From positions 1 through 29,653 of the forward strand of contig JAWXBY010000134.1 of assembly GCA_034440355.1 (NCBI GenBank): DNA of 29,653 nt. The letters run 5' to 3'. Below the pieces are notes generated by a model. It was not told the DNA's origin, did no database searches, and saw only the letters and a list, made by a program, of their open reading frames with translations. The position numbers were made by a program, and so were the translations under genes. The stretch comes from SZUA-430 sp034440355 (lineage in GTDB: Bacteria; Pseudomonadota; Alphaproteobacteria; Micropepsales; Micropepsaceae). Positions 15,233 through 24,044 of this stretch are shown here, piece after piece; within the stretch, counting starts at the first letter, position 1; the number at the start of each line of letters is the position of its first letter.

Positions 15233-17055
15233 CGGCGTTTCGTCTGGCGCTTGTCGGTGCGCCGAACAGTGGGAAGTCGACGCTTTTCAACGGATTGACC
15301 GGCGGACGGGCCAACGTCGCGAACTATGCGGGCGTCACCGTCGAGCGGCGCAGCGGCACGTTCGCGACGCCGCAAGGCCGTGCGGTTGAACTCATCGATT
15401 TGCCGGGCATCTATGGCCTGTCGGCACGGTCGCTGGATGAGCGCATTGCGGTCGACGTGATCCGCGGCGCGCAGGGCGAGGCGTTTGCGCCCGACGCGTT
15501 GCTGGTGCTGATCGACGCGGCGGACTTGCGGACGCATTTGCATTTGGCGTTGCAGTTGAAGTCGCTTGGCCGGCCGATGTTGCTGGTCCTGAATATGATC
15601 GACTTGGCCGAGCGCGACGGCGTCGTCATCGATGTCGCGAAGCTGGAGCAACTGGTCGGGTTTCCTGTTGTGACGACGTGTGCGACACGCAAGGCCGGGC
15701 GGGCGGCGCTGTTGGCACGACTTGACGAGTTGGCGGATGTGAAGGTTGAGGCGGTTGCGGATGCCGCGATCCAGGATGTGCGCTCCGCTCAGCGCGCGGC
15801 GCGGGCCATCGCCAAGGAGGTCATTCTCAAAGAGCCGGTGATGAACCGGCTCACGCGTGCGGTCGATCGCGTCGTGCTGCATCCGGTCGTAGGGCCCTTC
15901 ATCCTGGCCGCGCTCTTGTTCTTCATGTTCCAAGCGGTCTTCACGTGGGCCGAAGTCCCGATGACGGCGATCGAAGACGGGTTTGCCGCGCTCGGTGAGT
16001 GGTTCAGCGCGACGCTGCCCGACAACTGGGTGCGCAGTTTGATCGTCGACGGCATTATCGCCGGCGTCGGCAGCGTGATCGTGTTCCTTCCGCAGATCGT
16101 CATTCTGTTTGCGTTTATCCTGGCGCTGGAGGCATCGGGATACATGGCGCGCGCGGCGTTCCTGATGGACGAGTTGATGTTGCGCGTCGGTTTGAACGGG
16201 CGCGCGTTCATTCCGCTGCTGTCGAGTTTTGCGTGCGCCATTCCCGGCATGATGGCGGCGCGCACCATCGAGAACGAGAACGACCGGCTGACCACCATCC
16301 TGGTCGCGCCGCTGATGACATGCTCGGCGCGCATTCCGGTTTATACGCTGATGATTGCGGCGTTCATTCCGCCGACGACGGTGGGCATTTTCAATCTGCA
16401 GGGTTTGGTGCTGTTCGCGCTCTACGCGATCGGCGTCATCAGCGCCATCACCGTCGCGTTTGTGTTGAAACAGACGCTGACAAAAGGGCGGCCGCAGCCG
16501 CTTTTGATCGAGATGCCGACGTACAAGCTGCCCGACCCGATGGATTTCTTCGTCAATCTGTGGCTCAGGGCATGGGCGTTCTTGCAGCGTGCGGGGCGAT
16601 TCATCTTCGGGATTACGATCGCGCTTTGGTTCTTGGCGAGCTATCCGAGTTCGGCCAATGGCATTCGCGAGAGCTATGCGGGCATGTTGGGCAGCTGGCT
16701 TGAGCCGCTGTTGAAACCGATCGGGTTCAATCTTGAGATTGCGATCGCGCTCGTACCCGGGTTGGCGGCGCGCGAGGTTGCGGTTGCGGCGCTCGGGACG
16801 GTTTACGCTGTGCAGGCCACAGATGACAACACCGCCGGGCTTGCTGACGTGCTGCAAGGCGCTTGGTCGTTGCCGACGGCGTTGGCGTTCTTGGCTTGGT
16901 ATGTGTTCGCGCCGCAGTGCCTTGCGACGCTTGCCGTTGCTCGGCGCGAGATGAACTCGTGGCGCTGGACCATCTTCATGGCCGTTTATCTGCTCGTGCT
17001 CGCGTATGTCGCGGCGGGCGTGACGTATTGGACGGCGGTATGGGCGGGGCTTTAG
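15229..17055 (+). CDS. feoB: Ferrous iron transporter FeoB
   Basis: Inner-membrane Fe2+ transporter of 608 residues with a cytoplasmic GTPase domain. G1 is GAPNSGKST (10-18), the G2 region is ANYAGVTVE, G3 is DLPGIYGL and G4 is NMID. Helical linker residues up to about 215 precede the membrane part, which has the Feo gate signatures LLSSFACAIPGMMAAR and LVPGLAAREVAVAALG and around eight to ten helices. It is shorter than the Escherichia coli protein, mainly at the C terminus and in loops, as in many alphaproteobacteria. No feoC follows. The stop overlaps the convergent small gene by four bases (TTAG). Confidence 0.96.
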   Translation: MTAFRLALVGAPNSGKSTLFNGLTGGRANVANYAGVTVERRSGTFATPQGRAVELIDLPGIYGLSARSLDERIAVDVIRGAQGEAFAPDALLVLIDAADLRTHLHLALQLKSLGRPMLLVLNMIDLAERDGVVIDVAKLEQLVGFPVVTTCATRKAGRAALLARLDELADVKVEAVADAAIQDVRSAQRAARAIAKEVILKEPVMNRLTRAVDRVVLHPVVGPFILAALLFFMFQAVFTWAEVPMTAIEDGFAALGEWFSATLPDNWVRSLIVDGIIAGVGSVIVFLPQIVILFAFILALEASGYMARAAFLMDELMLRVGLNGRAFIPLLSSFACAIPGMMAARTIENENDRLTTILVAPLMTCSARIPVYTLMIAAFIPPTTVGIFNLQGLVLFALYAIGVISAITVAFVLKQTLTKGRPQPLLIEMPTYKLPDPMDFFVNLWLRAWAFLQRAGRFIFGITIALWFLASYPSSANGIRESYAGMLGSWLEPLLKPIGFNLEIAIALVPGLAAREVAVAALGTVYAVQATDDNTAGLADVLQGAWSLPTALAFLAWYVFAPQCLATLAVARREMNSWRWTIFMAVYLLVLAYVAAGVTYWTAVWAGL

Positions 17056-17354
17056 GCGCGCCAGGCGCGGATGCGAGCTTCGATGCCCGGGCCCCAGTTG
17101 AAGGCGATCGTGCGGCTTGAGCCCATCTCGGCGATGAAAAGGCTGTCGCGCGGGCCCAGGTGCTGGATGAGTTCGTTCTGCAGGCTGCCGATCGTCGTGG
17201 ACTCGGCGCGCAGAAGCCAAATCTTATCGCCCAGGCGAAAGTTTTGGCCAAAGCCTGCCATCGCGTTCTCGAGCGGGCCGCTTGGCTTGGTCTGAAGTTC
17301 GGCCACAACAATGAAGCGGCCGGGTCCGGGCTTTTGCGTAGAGACGTTGGTCAT
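17052..17354 (-). CDS. Small protein with a Cas2/SinR-like ferredoxin-fold pattern
   Basis: Protein of about 100 residues from ATG 17354; an upstream start at 17399 (15 more residues) is possible, and neither has a clear ribosome site. I see no enzyme motif. The order of elements, strand RFIVVAELQ, helix LENAMAGFGQNF, strand DKIWLLRAES, helix IGSLQNELIQHLGP, strand DSLFIAEMGSSRTIAFNWG, matches stand-alone Cas2-like proteins often named SinR family. Typical phrases there are a strand with E-S-(T/V)-W, then a helix I-R-D-x-L, then D-E-L-F-V. The resemblance is by eye only. There is no CRISPR array or other cas gene in the window, so an adaptation role is not implied. It is tail-to-tail with feoB, overlapping by four bases. 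Confidence 0.6.
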   Translation of the reverse strand: MTNVSTQKPGPGRFIVVAELQTKPSGPLENAMAGFGQNFRLGDKIWLLRAESTTIGSLQNELIQHLGPRDSLFIAEMGSSRTIAFNWGPGIEARIRAWRA

Positions 17355-17417
17355 TGGCGCAGTAACGTGTGGGCCACCGGTCCAGTTCCCGGTTACCACA
17401 CAGTTGCACGGAAAGTG

Positions 17418-18068
17418 TTACGCGGTTGCTACGGCGTCCTCTGACTCGGCGGCCACGCGGTCGAATGCCCGGGCTAGGACTTCGGCGTCCTGAGCGCCGG
17501 AGACCAGCATTTTGCCCCCAATCAGGTACGTGGGAACGCCTTCGATGCCGATTTTGCGGGCCATGGAGTCTTCGTGCTGAACCTTTTCGAGGTCTGCGTC
17601 GGAGTTGAGTAGTTCCTCAACCAACTCGGCGTCCATGCCAGCGTCGGCGCCGATTTGAACGAGGGTTGGGATGTGGCCGATGTCGGCGCCTTCGATGAAG
17701 TAACGGTGGAACAGGAGTTCGACGAGCTTGTCCTGCACGCCCATCGAATGGGACCAGCGGATCATGCGGTGCGAGTTGATCGTATTGGGCGTGCGTGTGA
17801 TCTTTTCGAAGGCGAATTGGATGCCTTCGTCTTCGCCGGCCTTGAGCAGGGCGTTGTGGATCGGCTTGATCTTGTCGGACGAGCCGAACTTGCGCTCCAT
17901 GTAGGCCTTGCGGTCGACGCCTTCGAGGGGCGTCGTGGGGTCAAGTTGGAACGGACGCCAGCGGACGTCGAACGTGATTTGCGAGCGCAGGCGCATTGCC
18001 CGTTCAAGGCGGCGCTTGCCGATGTAGCACCAGGGACAGACGGTGTCCGATATGACGTCGATTTGCAT
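17418..18068 (-). CDS. DsbA-family oxidoreductase, FrnE type
   Basis: Thioredoxin-fold protein of 216 residues. The redox motif CPWC is at residues 11-14 (SDTVCPWCYIGKRRLE), followed by the helical insertion of the DsbA family and the cis-proline loop GVPTYLIGGK before SGAQ. FrnE-type members start exactly this way and lack a signal peptide; this one also lacks a signal, so it is probably cytoplasmic. Likely roles are disulfide exchange or isomerisation, but substrates are unknown. I use ATG 18068; a TTG at 18074 would add two residues. The 109 bases to the divergent SDR gene should contain both promoters. Confidence 0.92.
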   Translation of the reverse strand: MQIDVISDTVCPWCYIGKRRLERAMRLRSQITFDVRWRPFQLDPTTPLEGVDRKAYMERKFGSSDKIKPIHNALLKAGEDEGIQFAFEKITRTPNTINSHRMIRWSHSMGVQDKLVELLFHRYFIEGADIGHIPTLVQIGADAGMDAELVEELLNSDADLEKVQHEDSMARKIGIEGVPTYLIGGKMLVSGAQDAEVLARAFDRVAAESEDAVATA

Positions 18069-18177
18069 GGGCAAGAAGATAGGCAGGAAGCGCGCAACAG
18101 AAAAGCGGATTTCGCAGTTTCGTTTTTTGTGTCGCGACGCTTAAGGATAATTGTCCGCAACCTTTTTGGGTAGACAC

Positions 18178-18945
18178 ATGGCATCGCACGTCACGTTCGA
18201 TCTTTCCGGTCAGACCGCCTTCATCACGGGGGCGACGAGCGGGTTCGGCGCGCGCTTCGCCGAGGTGTTGAGCGATGCCGGCGCGAAGGTCGTCATCACA
18301 GGGCGGCGCGTTGAGCGCTTGCAAACACTTAAGGCAAAAATCGAGAACAAAGGCGGACAAGCGATCGCTTTGCCGATTGACGTTACGAATGTTGAAGGTG
18401 TTCGCGCCTGCGTCGAAGCGGCGGAACGTGAGGCGGGGCCTATCGGAATCCTCGTTAACAATGCCGGGTTGAACGTGCAGGCGAGTGCGACTGCGCTCAG
18501 CGAGAGCGACTACGACACGATCATGGATACCAACGTGAAGGGTGCGTTCTTCGTCGCGCAGGCGGTGGGGTCGCGGATGGTTCAGCACAAAATCCAGGGG
18601 CGAATTGTTAACATTGCTTCGATCGGCGCGATGAAGGCGCTGCCGGGGTTGGTCGCCTACAGCATGTCGAAGGCGGCGATCGCAATGATGACAAAAGGTT
18701 TAGCTCGCGAGTGGGCGAAAAATCACATTGCGGTCAATGCGATGTGTCCGGGCTTCATCGAGACCGAGTTGAATAGCGCGTGGTTCGGAACCGAGGGTGG
18801 GCAGAAACAGGTCGCGAGCTTCCTGCGGCGCCGGTTGGGGCGGGAGGAAGATCTCGACGCGACGCTGTTGCTGCTGTGTTCGCGGCACGCCGGGTTCATC
18901 ACCGGGTCGTTGTTCACGCTGGACGATGGGCAGTTGCTGGGGTGA
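18178..18945 (+). CDS. Short-chain dehydrogenase/reductase (classical SDR)
   Basis: NAD(P)-dependent oxidoreductase of 255 residues from ATG 18178. The cofactor loop is TGATSGFG and the following strand ends VVITGRRVERL, whose arginines suggest NADP(H). NNAG, the catalytic serine in NIASIGAM, and YSMSK supply the classical catalytic set. MCPGFIETEL and ITGSLFTLDDGQ complete the fold. The substrate is not identifiable; family members include 3-oxoacyl reductases and steroid or sugar dehydrogenases. It is divergent from the DsbA-type gene, and the next gene begins 71 bases downstream on the same strand. Confidence 0.94.
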   Translation: MASHVTFDLSGQTAFITGATSGFGARFAEVLSDAGAKVVITGRRVERLQTLKAKIENKGGQAIALPIDVTNVEGVRACVEAAEREAGPIGILVNNAGLNVQASATALSESDYDTIMDTNVKGAFFVAQAVGSRMVQHKIQGRIVNIASIGAMKALPGLVAYSMSKAAIAMMTKGLAREWAKNHIAVNAMCPGFIETELNSAWFGTEGGQKQVASFLRRRLGREEDLDATLLLLCSRHAGFITGSLFTLDDGQLLG

Positions 18946-19016
18946 GTCCCGCCTGCAACTGGTGTTGCCCCGCCGCCCGCGTTAAGGACGAACGTGTGAC
19001 GTGAGTCGGTTTTCAC

Positions 19017-20246
19017 ATGCGATTGGGCTGGTGGACGAGGGCGGTAATCGGTGCGGGCGCGTTGTGCGCCGGCGGTGTCGCGCTTGCCGACGGCGGCGCC
19101 GGGGCGCTGATCGACGACGGCAAGATCATTTTCGACGGACGCCTTCGGCTTGAGACCGTCGAGCAGGATGGGTTTGCCGATGACGCTGTTGCACCTACGT
19201 TCCGCGCGCGAATCGGATTTCAGACCGGAACGTTTCTGAATCTGCAAATGTTGGTCGAGGGTGAGGGCGTCGTCCACTTGGGTGACGACTTCAACGACAC
19301 CGTCAACGGGAATACCGGCTATCCGGTCGTGACCGACCCTGAGGGGTACGAGTTGAACCGGTTGCAGATCGCGTATTCGGGATTGCCGGAGACGTTGGTC
19401 ACCGTGGGGCGGCAGGGGATCAATCTCGACAATCAGCGCTTCGTCGGCGCGGTCGGGTTTCGGCAGAACGAGCAGACGTTCGATGCGCTGCGGGTGACGA
19501 ACACGAGCGTGATGGGGCTTTCGCTCAACTACATGTTCGTGAACCAGGTGAACCGGTTCTTCGGCAATGAAAGCCCGCAAGGTGAGTTCGAGGGGGCGAC
19601 GCATCTCTTCAACGCATCGTATGCGCTGCCGCGGTTCGGCACGTTGACGGGATACGCCTATCTCTTGGACCTGGAAGAGGCCCCAGGGTTGTCGACGGCT
19701 ACGTTCGGGGCCCGGCTATCGGGCAAGGGCAAGCTCGACGAAGAGACCTCGGTTCGCTACGCCGTCGAGTACGCGTATCAGAAGGATTATGCCGACAACC
19801 CACTCGATGTCGGCGTGCACTATGGGCACGGTGAGGTTGCCGTTGCTTACCAGGGTTTCAGCATTCTCGGTGGTGTTGAGACGTTGGAGGGCGACGGGGC
19901 GGTTGGGTTTTCGACGCCGCTCGGGACGCTGCACAAGTTTCAGGGATTTGCCGATGTATTCGTGAACACGCCGGCGAACGGCATCGTCGATCTCTTTGCG
20001 GGGCCGGGGTTTGAGACCACGTTCGATGCGCCGATCGGGCCGATGACCGGTTTGTTTGCGGCGCTGACCTTTCACGATTTCAAGACCGAGCTTGGGCGGC
20101 AGCCTTTGGGCAGCGAGGTCGATGCGGAAGTGACCGCGCGGCTGGGCGATCACTTCTCGGTCGGCGCGAAATATGCCGACTATGACGGCGACGGCGGATT
20201 TGCCAGCCGTCGCAAGCTTTGGCTGCAGCTCGACGTCAGCTACTAG
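19017..20246 (+). CDS. Outer-membrane beta-barrel, alginate-export-like
   Basis: Protein of 409 residues with a signal peptide ending GVALA before DGG. Many alternating short strands follow, and the last residues LWLQLDVSY end in an aromatic residue, the usual outer-membrane insertion signal. The segment VTVGRQGINLDNQRFVGAVG followed by NEQTFDAL matches the alginate-export family pattern (GRQ, then an aspartate/glutamine-arginine turn, then TFDA). Acidic loops are frequent. It probably forms a pore for small or sugar-like solutes, but the substrate is unknown; no polysaccharide genes are adjacent. No strong ribosome site precedes ATG 19017. The stop overlaps the convergent gene by four bases (CTAG). 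Confidence 0.82.
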   Translation: MRLGWWTRAVIGAGALCAGGVALADGGAGALIDDGKIIFDGRLRLETVEQDGFADDAVAPTFRARIGFQTGTFLNLQMLVEGEGVVHLGDDFNDTVNGNTGYPVVTDPEGYELNRLQIAYSGLPETLVTVGRQGINLDNQRFVGAVGFRQNEQTFDALRVTNTSVMGLSLNYMFVNQVNRFFGNESPQGEFEGATHLFNASYALPRFGTLTGYAYLLDLEEAPGLSTATFGARLSGKGKLDEETSVRYAVEYAYQKDYADNPLDVGVHYGHGEVAVAYQGFSILGGVETLEGDGAVGFSTPLGTLHKFQGFADVFVNTPANGIVDLFAGPGFETTFDAPIGPMTGLFAALTFHDFKTELGRQPLGSEVDAEVTARLGDHFSVGAKYADYDGDGGFASRRKLWLQLDVSY

Positions 20247-20941
20247 CGGAAGGTTTGAGCGACCTCGTTCGTTTCGCCGAGCACGCGGATCGTTTTGACG
20301 TCGGCGGGCAGCGGGTCGAGCGTCGTCGTCACGCTGACCGGCGAGAGCGCTTGCGTCGACGGACCGGACGGCGGCGTGCCGACGAGGGTGTAGCTGCGCA
20401 TGCCGACTTCGGCCGCGAAGGTTTGCAGCGGCTTCAGTTCGATGTCCTTCCATCCGCCGCTGCGCGCAGTGGCCTTCACGGTGATCGTCGCGGCCGGCTT
20501 TGCCGAGACTTGGACATCGACGCTGAGGATTTCGTAGATCTGCTTCTTCAGCGTCGCGGCGGGTGTGGTCGCCGCGGGTGGTGTTGCTGCCGGCGGCGCC
20601 GTCACAGGCGCAGGTGTCGTTGCAGGCGGCGGCGTCGGTGCAGGCGTTGGTGCGGGTGCGGGCGTCGACGGTTCGAGATCTTCCGGTTCATCCGGCGGCG
20701 GTGCGGGTTCTGGCGCGGTGATGACCGGCGCGGGCGCCGGCTTCGGCGCAACGACGGGCGCGGGCTTCGCCGGTTTGATCGGCGCCGGCTGTGTCACGCC
20801 GGGTGCGGGTGTAGCGGGCACGGACGGGACGGGGTTGAAGTTTTCGTCTTCGGGCTCGGGCATTCCGTCGGCCGCGGCGAAAGTCGCCGCCACCAAAAAA
20901 CCGATGCACGCGGTTGTCGCCGCAACGATACGCAACGTCAT
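20243..20941 (-). CDS. Secreted proline/alanine-rich protein, function unknown
   Basis: Protein of 232 residues. The signal peptide (about 1-24) ends FAAADG. Residues about 30-130 are a low-complexity region of proline, alanine and threonine with PAP and APTP runs and several acidic residues, probably an extended periplasmic spacer. The last 100 residues (from LKKQIYEILSVDVQVS) look folded, with beta-strand pattern and the phrase GGWKDIELKPLQ. I do not recognise a family. The spacer suggests a protein that spans the periplasm or reaches the cell wall, as TonB-like proteins do, but no TonB domain is visible. It is convergent with the barrel gene and divergent from the CaiB/AMACR-type gene. Confidence 0.8.
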   Translation of the reverse strand: MTLRIVAATTACIGFLVAATFAAADGMPEPEDENFNPVPSVPATPAPGVTQPAPIKPAKPAPVVAPKPAPAPVITAPEPAPPPDEPEDLEPSTPAPAPTPAPTPPPATTPAPVTAPPAATPPAATTPAATLKKQIYEILSVDVQVSAKPAATITVKATARSGGWKDIELKPLQTFAAEVGMRSYTLVGTPPSGPSTQALSPVSVTTTLDPLPADVKTIRVLGETNEVAQTFR

Positions 20942-21035
20942 CCCAAATACTCCGCCACTCGATTTGCGGGCTCGTTCGCGATGAACTAAACCCTACCCAG
21001 AGGCTATTTTCCTATTTGGTTTTGGAGGAAATGTC

Positions 21036-22160
21036 ATGGGTCCGCTTCACGGCGTAAAGATCATCGAGTTCGCAGGCATCGGGCCTGGCCCCTTCTGCGC
21101 GATGCTGCTCAGCGATATGGGCGCAGAAGTTGTACGCATCGACCGCAAAGGCGCGCGCGGGGCCAACAAATTCGACATTACGAGCCGCGGGCGGCGGTCG
21201 ATCGCGCTGGATCTAAAAAAACCCGAAGCTGTGGAAACCGCGCTCAAGCTAGTCGCCCGCGCGGACGCATTGCTCGAAGGGTTTCGACCTGGGGTTATGG
21301 AAAAGCTTGGGTTAGGGCCCGACGTCGCGCTGAAGCGCAATCCGAAAATCGTGTACGGACGGATGACGGGCTGGGGTCAAACGGGGCCGATGGCGCAGGC
21401 TGCGGGGCACGACATCAACTACATCGCGCTGACCGGCGCGCTGCACGGCATCGGGCGCAAGGGTGAGCCGCCGGTACCGCCGCTCAATCTTGTCGGCGAC
21501 TTTGGCGGTGGTGCGCTCTATCTCGCGTTCGGCATGGCGTGCGCGTTGTTCGAAGCGCGCGGGTCGGGCAAGGGCCAGGTGATCGACTGCGCGATGACGG
21601 ACGGCGCGGCGTCGTTGATGTCGATGTTCTATGGCTTCAAGGCGATGGGCATGTGGCAGGACGAGAAGGGCGCGAACCTTCTCGACGGTGGCGCACACTT
21701 CTACGACACGTATGAGACGTCGGACGGCAAGTGGGTTTCGATCGGTTCGATCGAGCCGCAATTCTATGCGTTGCTGCTCGAGAAAGCGGGATTGAACGAT
21801 CCCGAATTCAAGTCGCAGATGGATCGCGACAAGTGGCCTTCGCTGAAGCAGAAGATCGCACAGGTGATGAAGACCAAGACGCGCGATGCTTGGGACAAGA
21901 TTATGGAAGGCACCGACGTTTGTTATGCGCCGGTGCTGTCGCTGGCCGAAGCGCCGAACCACCCGCATAACAAAGCGCGTGCGACGTTCATCGAGATCGA
22001 CGGCGTCGTGCAGCCCGCGCCGGCACCGCGCTTCAGCCGCACGAAGCCGGAGGTGCAGGGCGCCGCGCCGGCGGGCGGGCAGCACAACGATCAGATCTTG
22101 ACCGACTGGGGTTTCTCGAGCGGCGACATTGCGGCGTTGAAGTCGTCCGGCGCGCTTTGA
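21036..22160 (+). CDS. Alpha-methylacyl-CoA racemase / CaiB-BaiF family CoA transferase
   Basis: Protein of 374 residues. It opens GPLHGVKIIEFAGIGPGPFCAMLLSDMGA... in the racemase style. H125 (in AAGHDINY) and D155 (in LVGDFGGG) occupy the positions of the catalytic histidine and aspartate of mycobacterial alpha-methylacyl-CoA racemase. GHDINY with LTG-LHGIG is the racemase form, so epimerisation of 2-methylacyl-CoA thioesters during branched-chain or sterol side-chain breakdown is more likely than CoA transfer. The start is certain: GGAGGAA lies just before ATG 21036. The next gene begins four bases after the stop, indicating an operon. Confidence 0.92.
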   Translation: MGPLHGVKIIEFAGIGPGPFCAMLLSDMGAEVVRIDRKGARGANKFDITSRGRRSIALDLKKPEAVETALKLVARADALLEGFRPGVMEKLGLGPDVALKRNPKIVYGRMTGWGQTGPMAQAAGHDINYIALTGALHGIGRKGEPPVPPLNLVGDFGGGALYLAFGMACALFEARGSGKGQVIDCAMTDGAASLMSMFYGFKAMGMWQDEKGANLLDGGAHFYDTYETSDGKWVSIGSIEPQFYALLLEKAGLNDPEFKSQMDRDKWPSLKQKIAQVMKTKTRDAWDKIMEGTDVCYAPVLSLAEAPNHPHNKARATFIEIDGVVQPAPAPRFSRTKPEVQGAAPAGGQHNDQILTDWGFSSGDIAALKSSGAL

Positions 22161-22164
22161 TCCG

Positions 22165-22899
22165 ATGAGCGCGTTACCGGGAACGACCGGCCGTCGGCGC
22201 ATCTATTTGATGCGTCACGGCCACGTCGATTACTTCGCGCGCGAGGTTCGTGAGGCGGGGCATACGGACCTTGTGCCTCTGACGCCATTGGGACGCGAGC
22301 AAGCGAAAGCGAGCGGGGCTGCACTTTCGCACGTGCGGTTCGATCTTGCTTTGTCGTCTGGGTTGCCACGTACGCGAGAGACGGCAGAGATCGTGCTCGC
22401 GGCAAATGCAGACACGGCGCACCTGACGCTGGGTGTCGATGCGGGCTTGGTCGAGATCAAGGGCAGCGGGAAGGTGATGGCGAAGAGCCGTGAAGAACTC
22501 GCGGCGCGGATGGCGTTCGAGTTCGATCAGGCGGCGGAACCCGGTGCGCGCATGATGGGCGGCGATGTGTTTGCGGACGTGCAAGAGCGGGCGACGGATG
22601 CGATCAAGCGGTTGTTGGCGCAGCCGGCGTGGCACACGGCGTTGGTCGTGGCGCATGAGGGTGTCAATCGATTGGTCCTGAGTTGGATGACCGGCAATGC
22701 GCTGAAGGGTGTGCAGGCGTTCGAGCAGGACTTAGCTTGCATCAATATTCTCGATTTCGATTTGGTGCCGCGCGAGGACGGGAGCGTCGGGACGCAGATC
22801 GCCCGGTCAATGATCAAGGCGGTGAACATCACGCCGTATAATTTCGTCAAGCACGGGATGAACCTGACAAGCCTTGAGGCGATTTTCGCGCGTGTGTGA
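22165..22899 (+). CDS. Histidine phosphatase family protein
   Basis: Phosphoglycerate-mutase-like phosphatase of 244 residues. The active-site motif is LMRHGH with H18 as phosphate acceptor. LSSGLPRTRETAEIV supplies the phosphate-binding arginine, and VVAHEGVNRLVLSWM has the second catalytic histidine. No signal peptide, so cytoplasmic. The substrate is unknown; members include sugar-phosphate, nucleotide and signalling phosphatases. It starts four bases after the racemase gene, so the two are probably co-transcribed, although a shared pathway is not obvious. It ends one base before the stop of the convergent epoxide hydrolase gene. Confidence 0.9.
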   Translation: MSALPGTTGRRRIYLMRHGHVDYFAREVREAGHTDLVPLTPLGREQAKASGAALSHVRFDLALSSGLPRTRETAEIVLAANADTAHLTLGVDAGLVEIKGSGKVMAKSREELAARMAFEFDQAAEPGARMMGGDVFADVQERATDAIKRLLAQPAWHTALVVAHEGVNRLVLSWMTGNALKGVQAFEQDLACINILDFDLVPREDGSVGTQIARSMIKAVNITPYNFVKHGMNLTSLEAIFARV

Positions 22900-22900
22900 G

Positions 22901-24040
22901 TTAGCGGAAGGCGCGGAAGTAGGTTCGGATGTCGTTCGCCAGCAATTCCGGTTCTTCCGCGGCGAGGAAGTGGCCGCCGGTCGGCGCGAGGCCGTACGAC
23001 AGATTGGCGTAGGAGCGCGCGGCCCATTCGGGCGGGCAGCGGTCGACTTCTTCGCGGGTTAGGAACAGCCGCGTCGGTGTTTCGATCTTCGCCGGCTTCG
23101 GCCGATCGTTGTGCGCGGACTCGTAGTACATGCGCACCGATGAGCCGATCGTTTGCGTGAACCAATAGATGCTGACGTTGGTCAGCAGTTCATCTTTGGT
23201 GAAGCGCGTTTCGACGTCGCCGCTGCAATCGCTCCAAGCGCGCCATTTTTCGACGATCCAGGTCGCGAGACCCGCAGGCGAGTCATTCAGGCCGACGGCG
23301 AGGGTTTGCGGCTTCGTGCGTTGCAGGTGGCCGTAAGCGTCCTCGTCCCACTCCCATTTCTTGGTGAGCACGAGGTAGGCGCGTTCGGCGGCCGACAATG
23401 TGGGGTCGTTTTCGTCGGTGGGGTAGGGATAGGGCGTCGCCATCGTGTGTATCGCGGGGACGCGATCGCCGTGAAAGCGGCCCAGCGCGTTGGTCACGCC
23501 CGCGCCGATGTCGCCGCCTTGGGCGAAGAATTTTGCGTATCCCAACTCGGTCATCAGCTTTGCCCAGATGGGGGCGACGCTTAGGGATGTCCCGCCGGGC
23601 TTCGTCGGGCGGCTTGAGAATCCGTAGCCGGGCATCGACGGCACGATCAAGTCGAAGGCATCGGCGGGGTCTGCGCCGTGTGAGGCGGGATCGCTGAGCA
23701 GGGGGATGATTTTTGTGAATTCGGCGATGCTGCTAGGCCAGCCGTGGGTGAGGAGAAGCGGTTTGGGCGACGGGCCCTTGCCGCGGACGTGAATGAAGTG
23801 GATGTCGAGGCCGTCAATGGCCGCCTTGAATTGCGGGAAGCGGTTGAGCGCGCACTGCTGCGCCCGCCAATCGAAACCGTCACGCCAGTAGTCGACGAGA
23901 TCTTTCATGTAGCCGAGGTCGACTCCGTAATCCCACCCCGAGCCGGCTATTTCGCCGGGCCAGCGCGTGCCCGCGAGGCGCGCCTTTAGATCGGCTATTT
24001 CCGCCTCAGGCACTTCGATTTTGAAGGGCGTGTGGGTCAT
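22901..24040 (-). CDS. Epoxide hydrolase with EHN N-terminal domain
   Basis: Enzyme of 379 residues that should hydrolyse an epoxide to a diol. The EHN region is FKIEVPEAEIADLKARLAGTRWP. The catalytic domain has HGWPSSIAEF (oxyanion), GGDIGAGV with nucleophile D177, and GGHFLAAEEPELL with the histidine. This is the microsomal epoxide hydrolase-like bacterial group, different from the enzyme at 13990. I prefer ATG 24040: the upstream ATG at 24052 would place the first GTAACC half-site inside the coding region and adds only four residues. The gene is divergent from a CGNR-type regulator, which probably controls it. The native substrate is unknown. Confidence 0.92.
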   Translation of the reverse strand: MTHTPFKIEVPEAEIADLKARLAGTRWPGEIAGSGWDYGVDLGYMKDLVDYWRDGFDWRAQQCALNRFPQFKAAIDGLDIHFIHVRGKGPSPKPLLLTHGWPSSIAEFTKIIPLLSDPASHGADPADAFDLIVPSMPGYGFSSRPTKPGGTSLSVAPIWAKLMTELGYAKFFAQGGDIGAGVTNALGRFHGDRVPAIHTMATPYPYPTDENDPTLSAAERAYLVLTKKWEWDEDAYGHLQRTKPQTLAVGLNDSPAGLATWIVEKWRAWSDCSGDVETRFTKDELLTNVSIYWFTQTIGSSVRMYYESAHNDRPKPAKIETPTRLFLTREEVDRCPPEWAARSYANLSYGLAPTGGHFLAAEEPELLANDIRTYFRAFR

Positions 24041-24044
24041 CGGT

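Noticed and set aside
14980..17220. Long 746-residue open frame on minus across feoAB
   Set aside because: Rich in Arg, His, Gln and Asp, no domain motif, and lies wholly opposite well-supported feoA and feoB. It is a GC-driven shadow frame.
17052..17354. CRISPR adaptation gene
   Set aside because: There is no repeat array, cas1 or other cas gene in the window; the likeness is only to orphan Cas2-like proteins.
20560..20830. Repetitive GC-rich tract as a DNA repeat element
   Set aside because: The repetition follows the Pro/Ala/Thr-rich coding frame of the secreted protein rather than a DNA-level unit.
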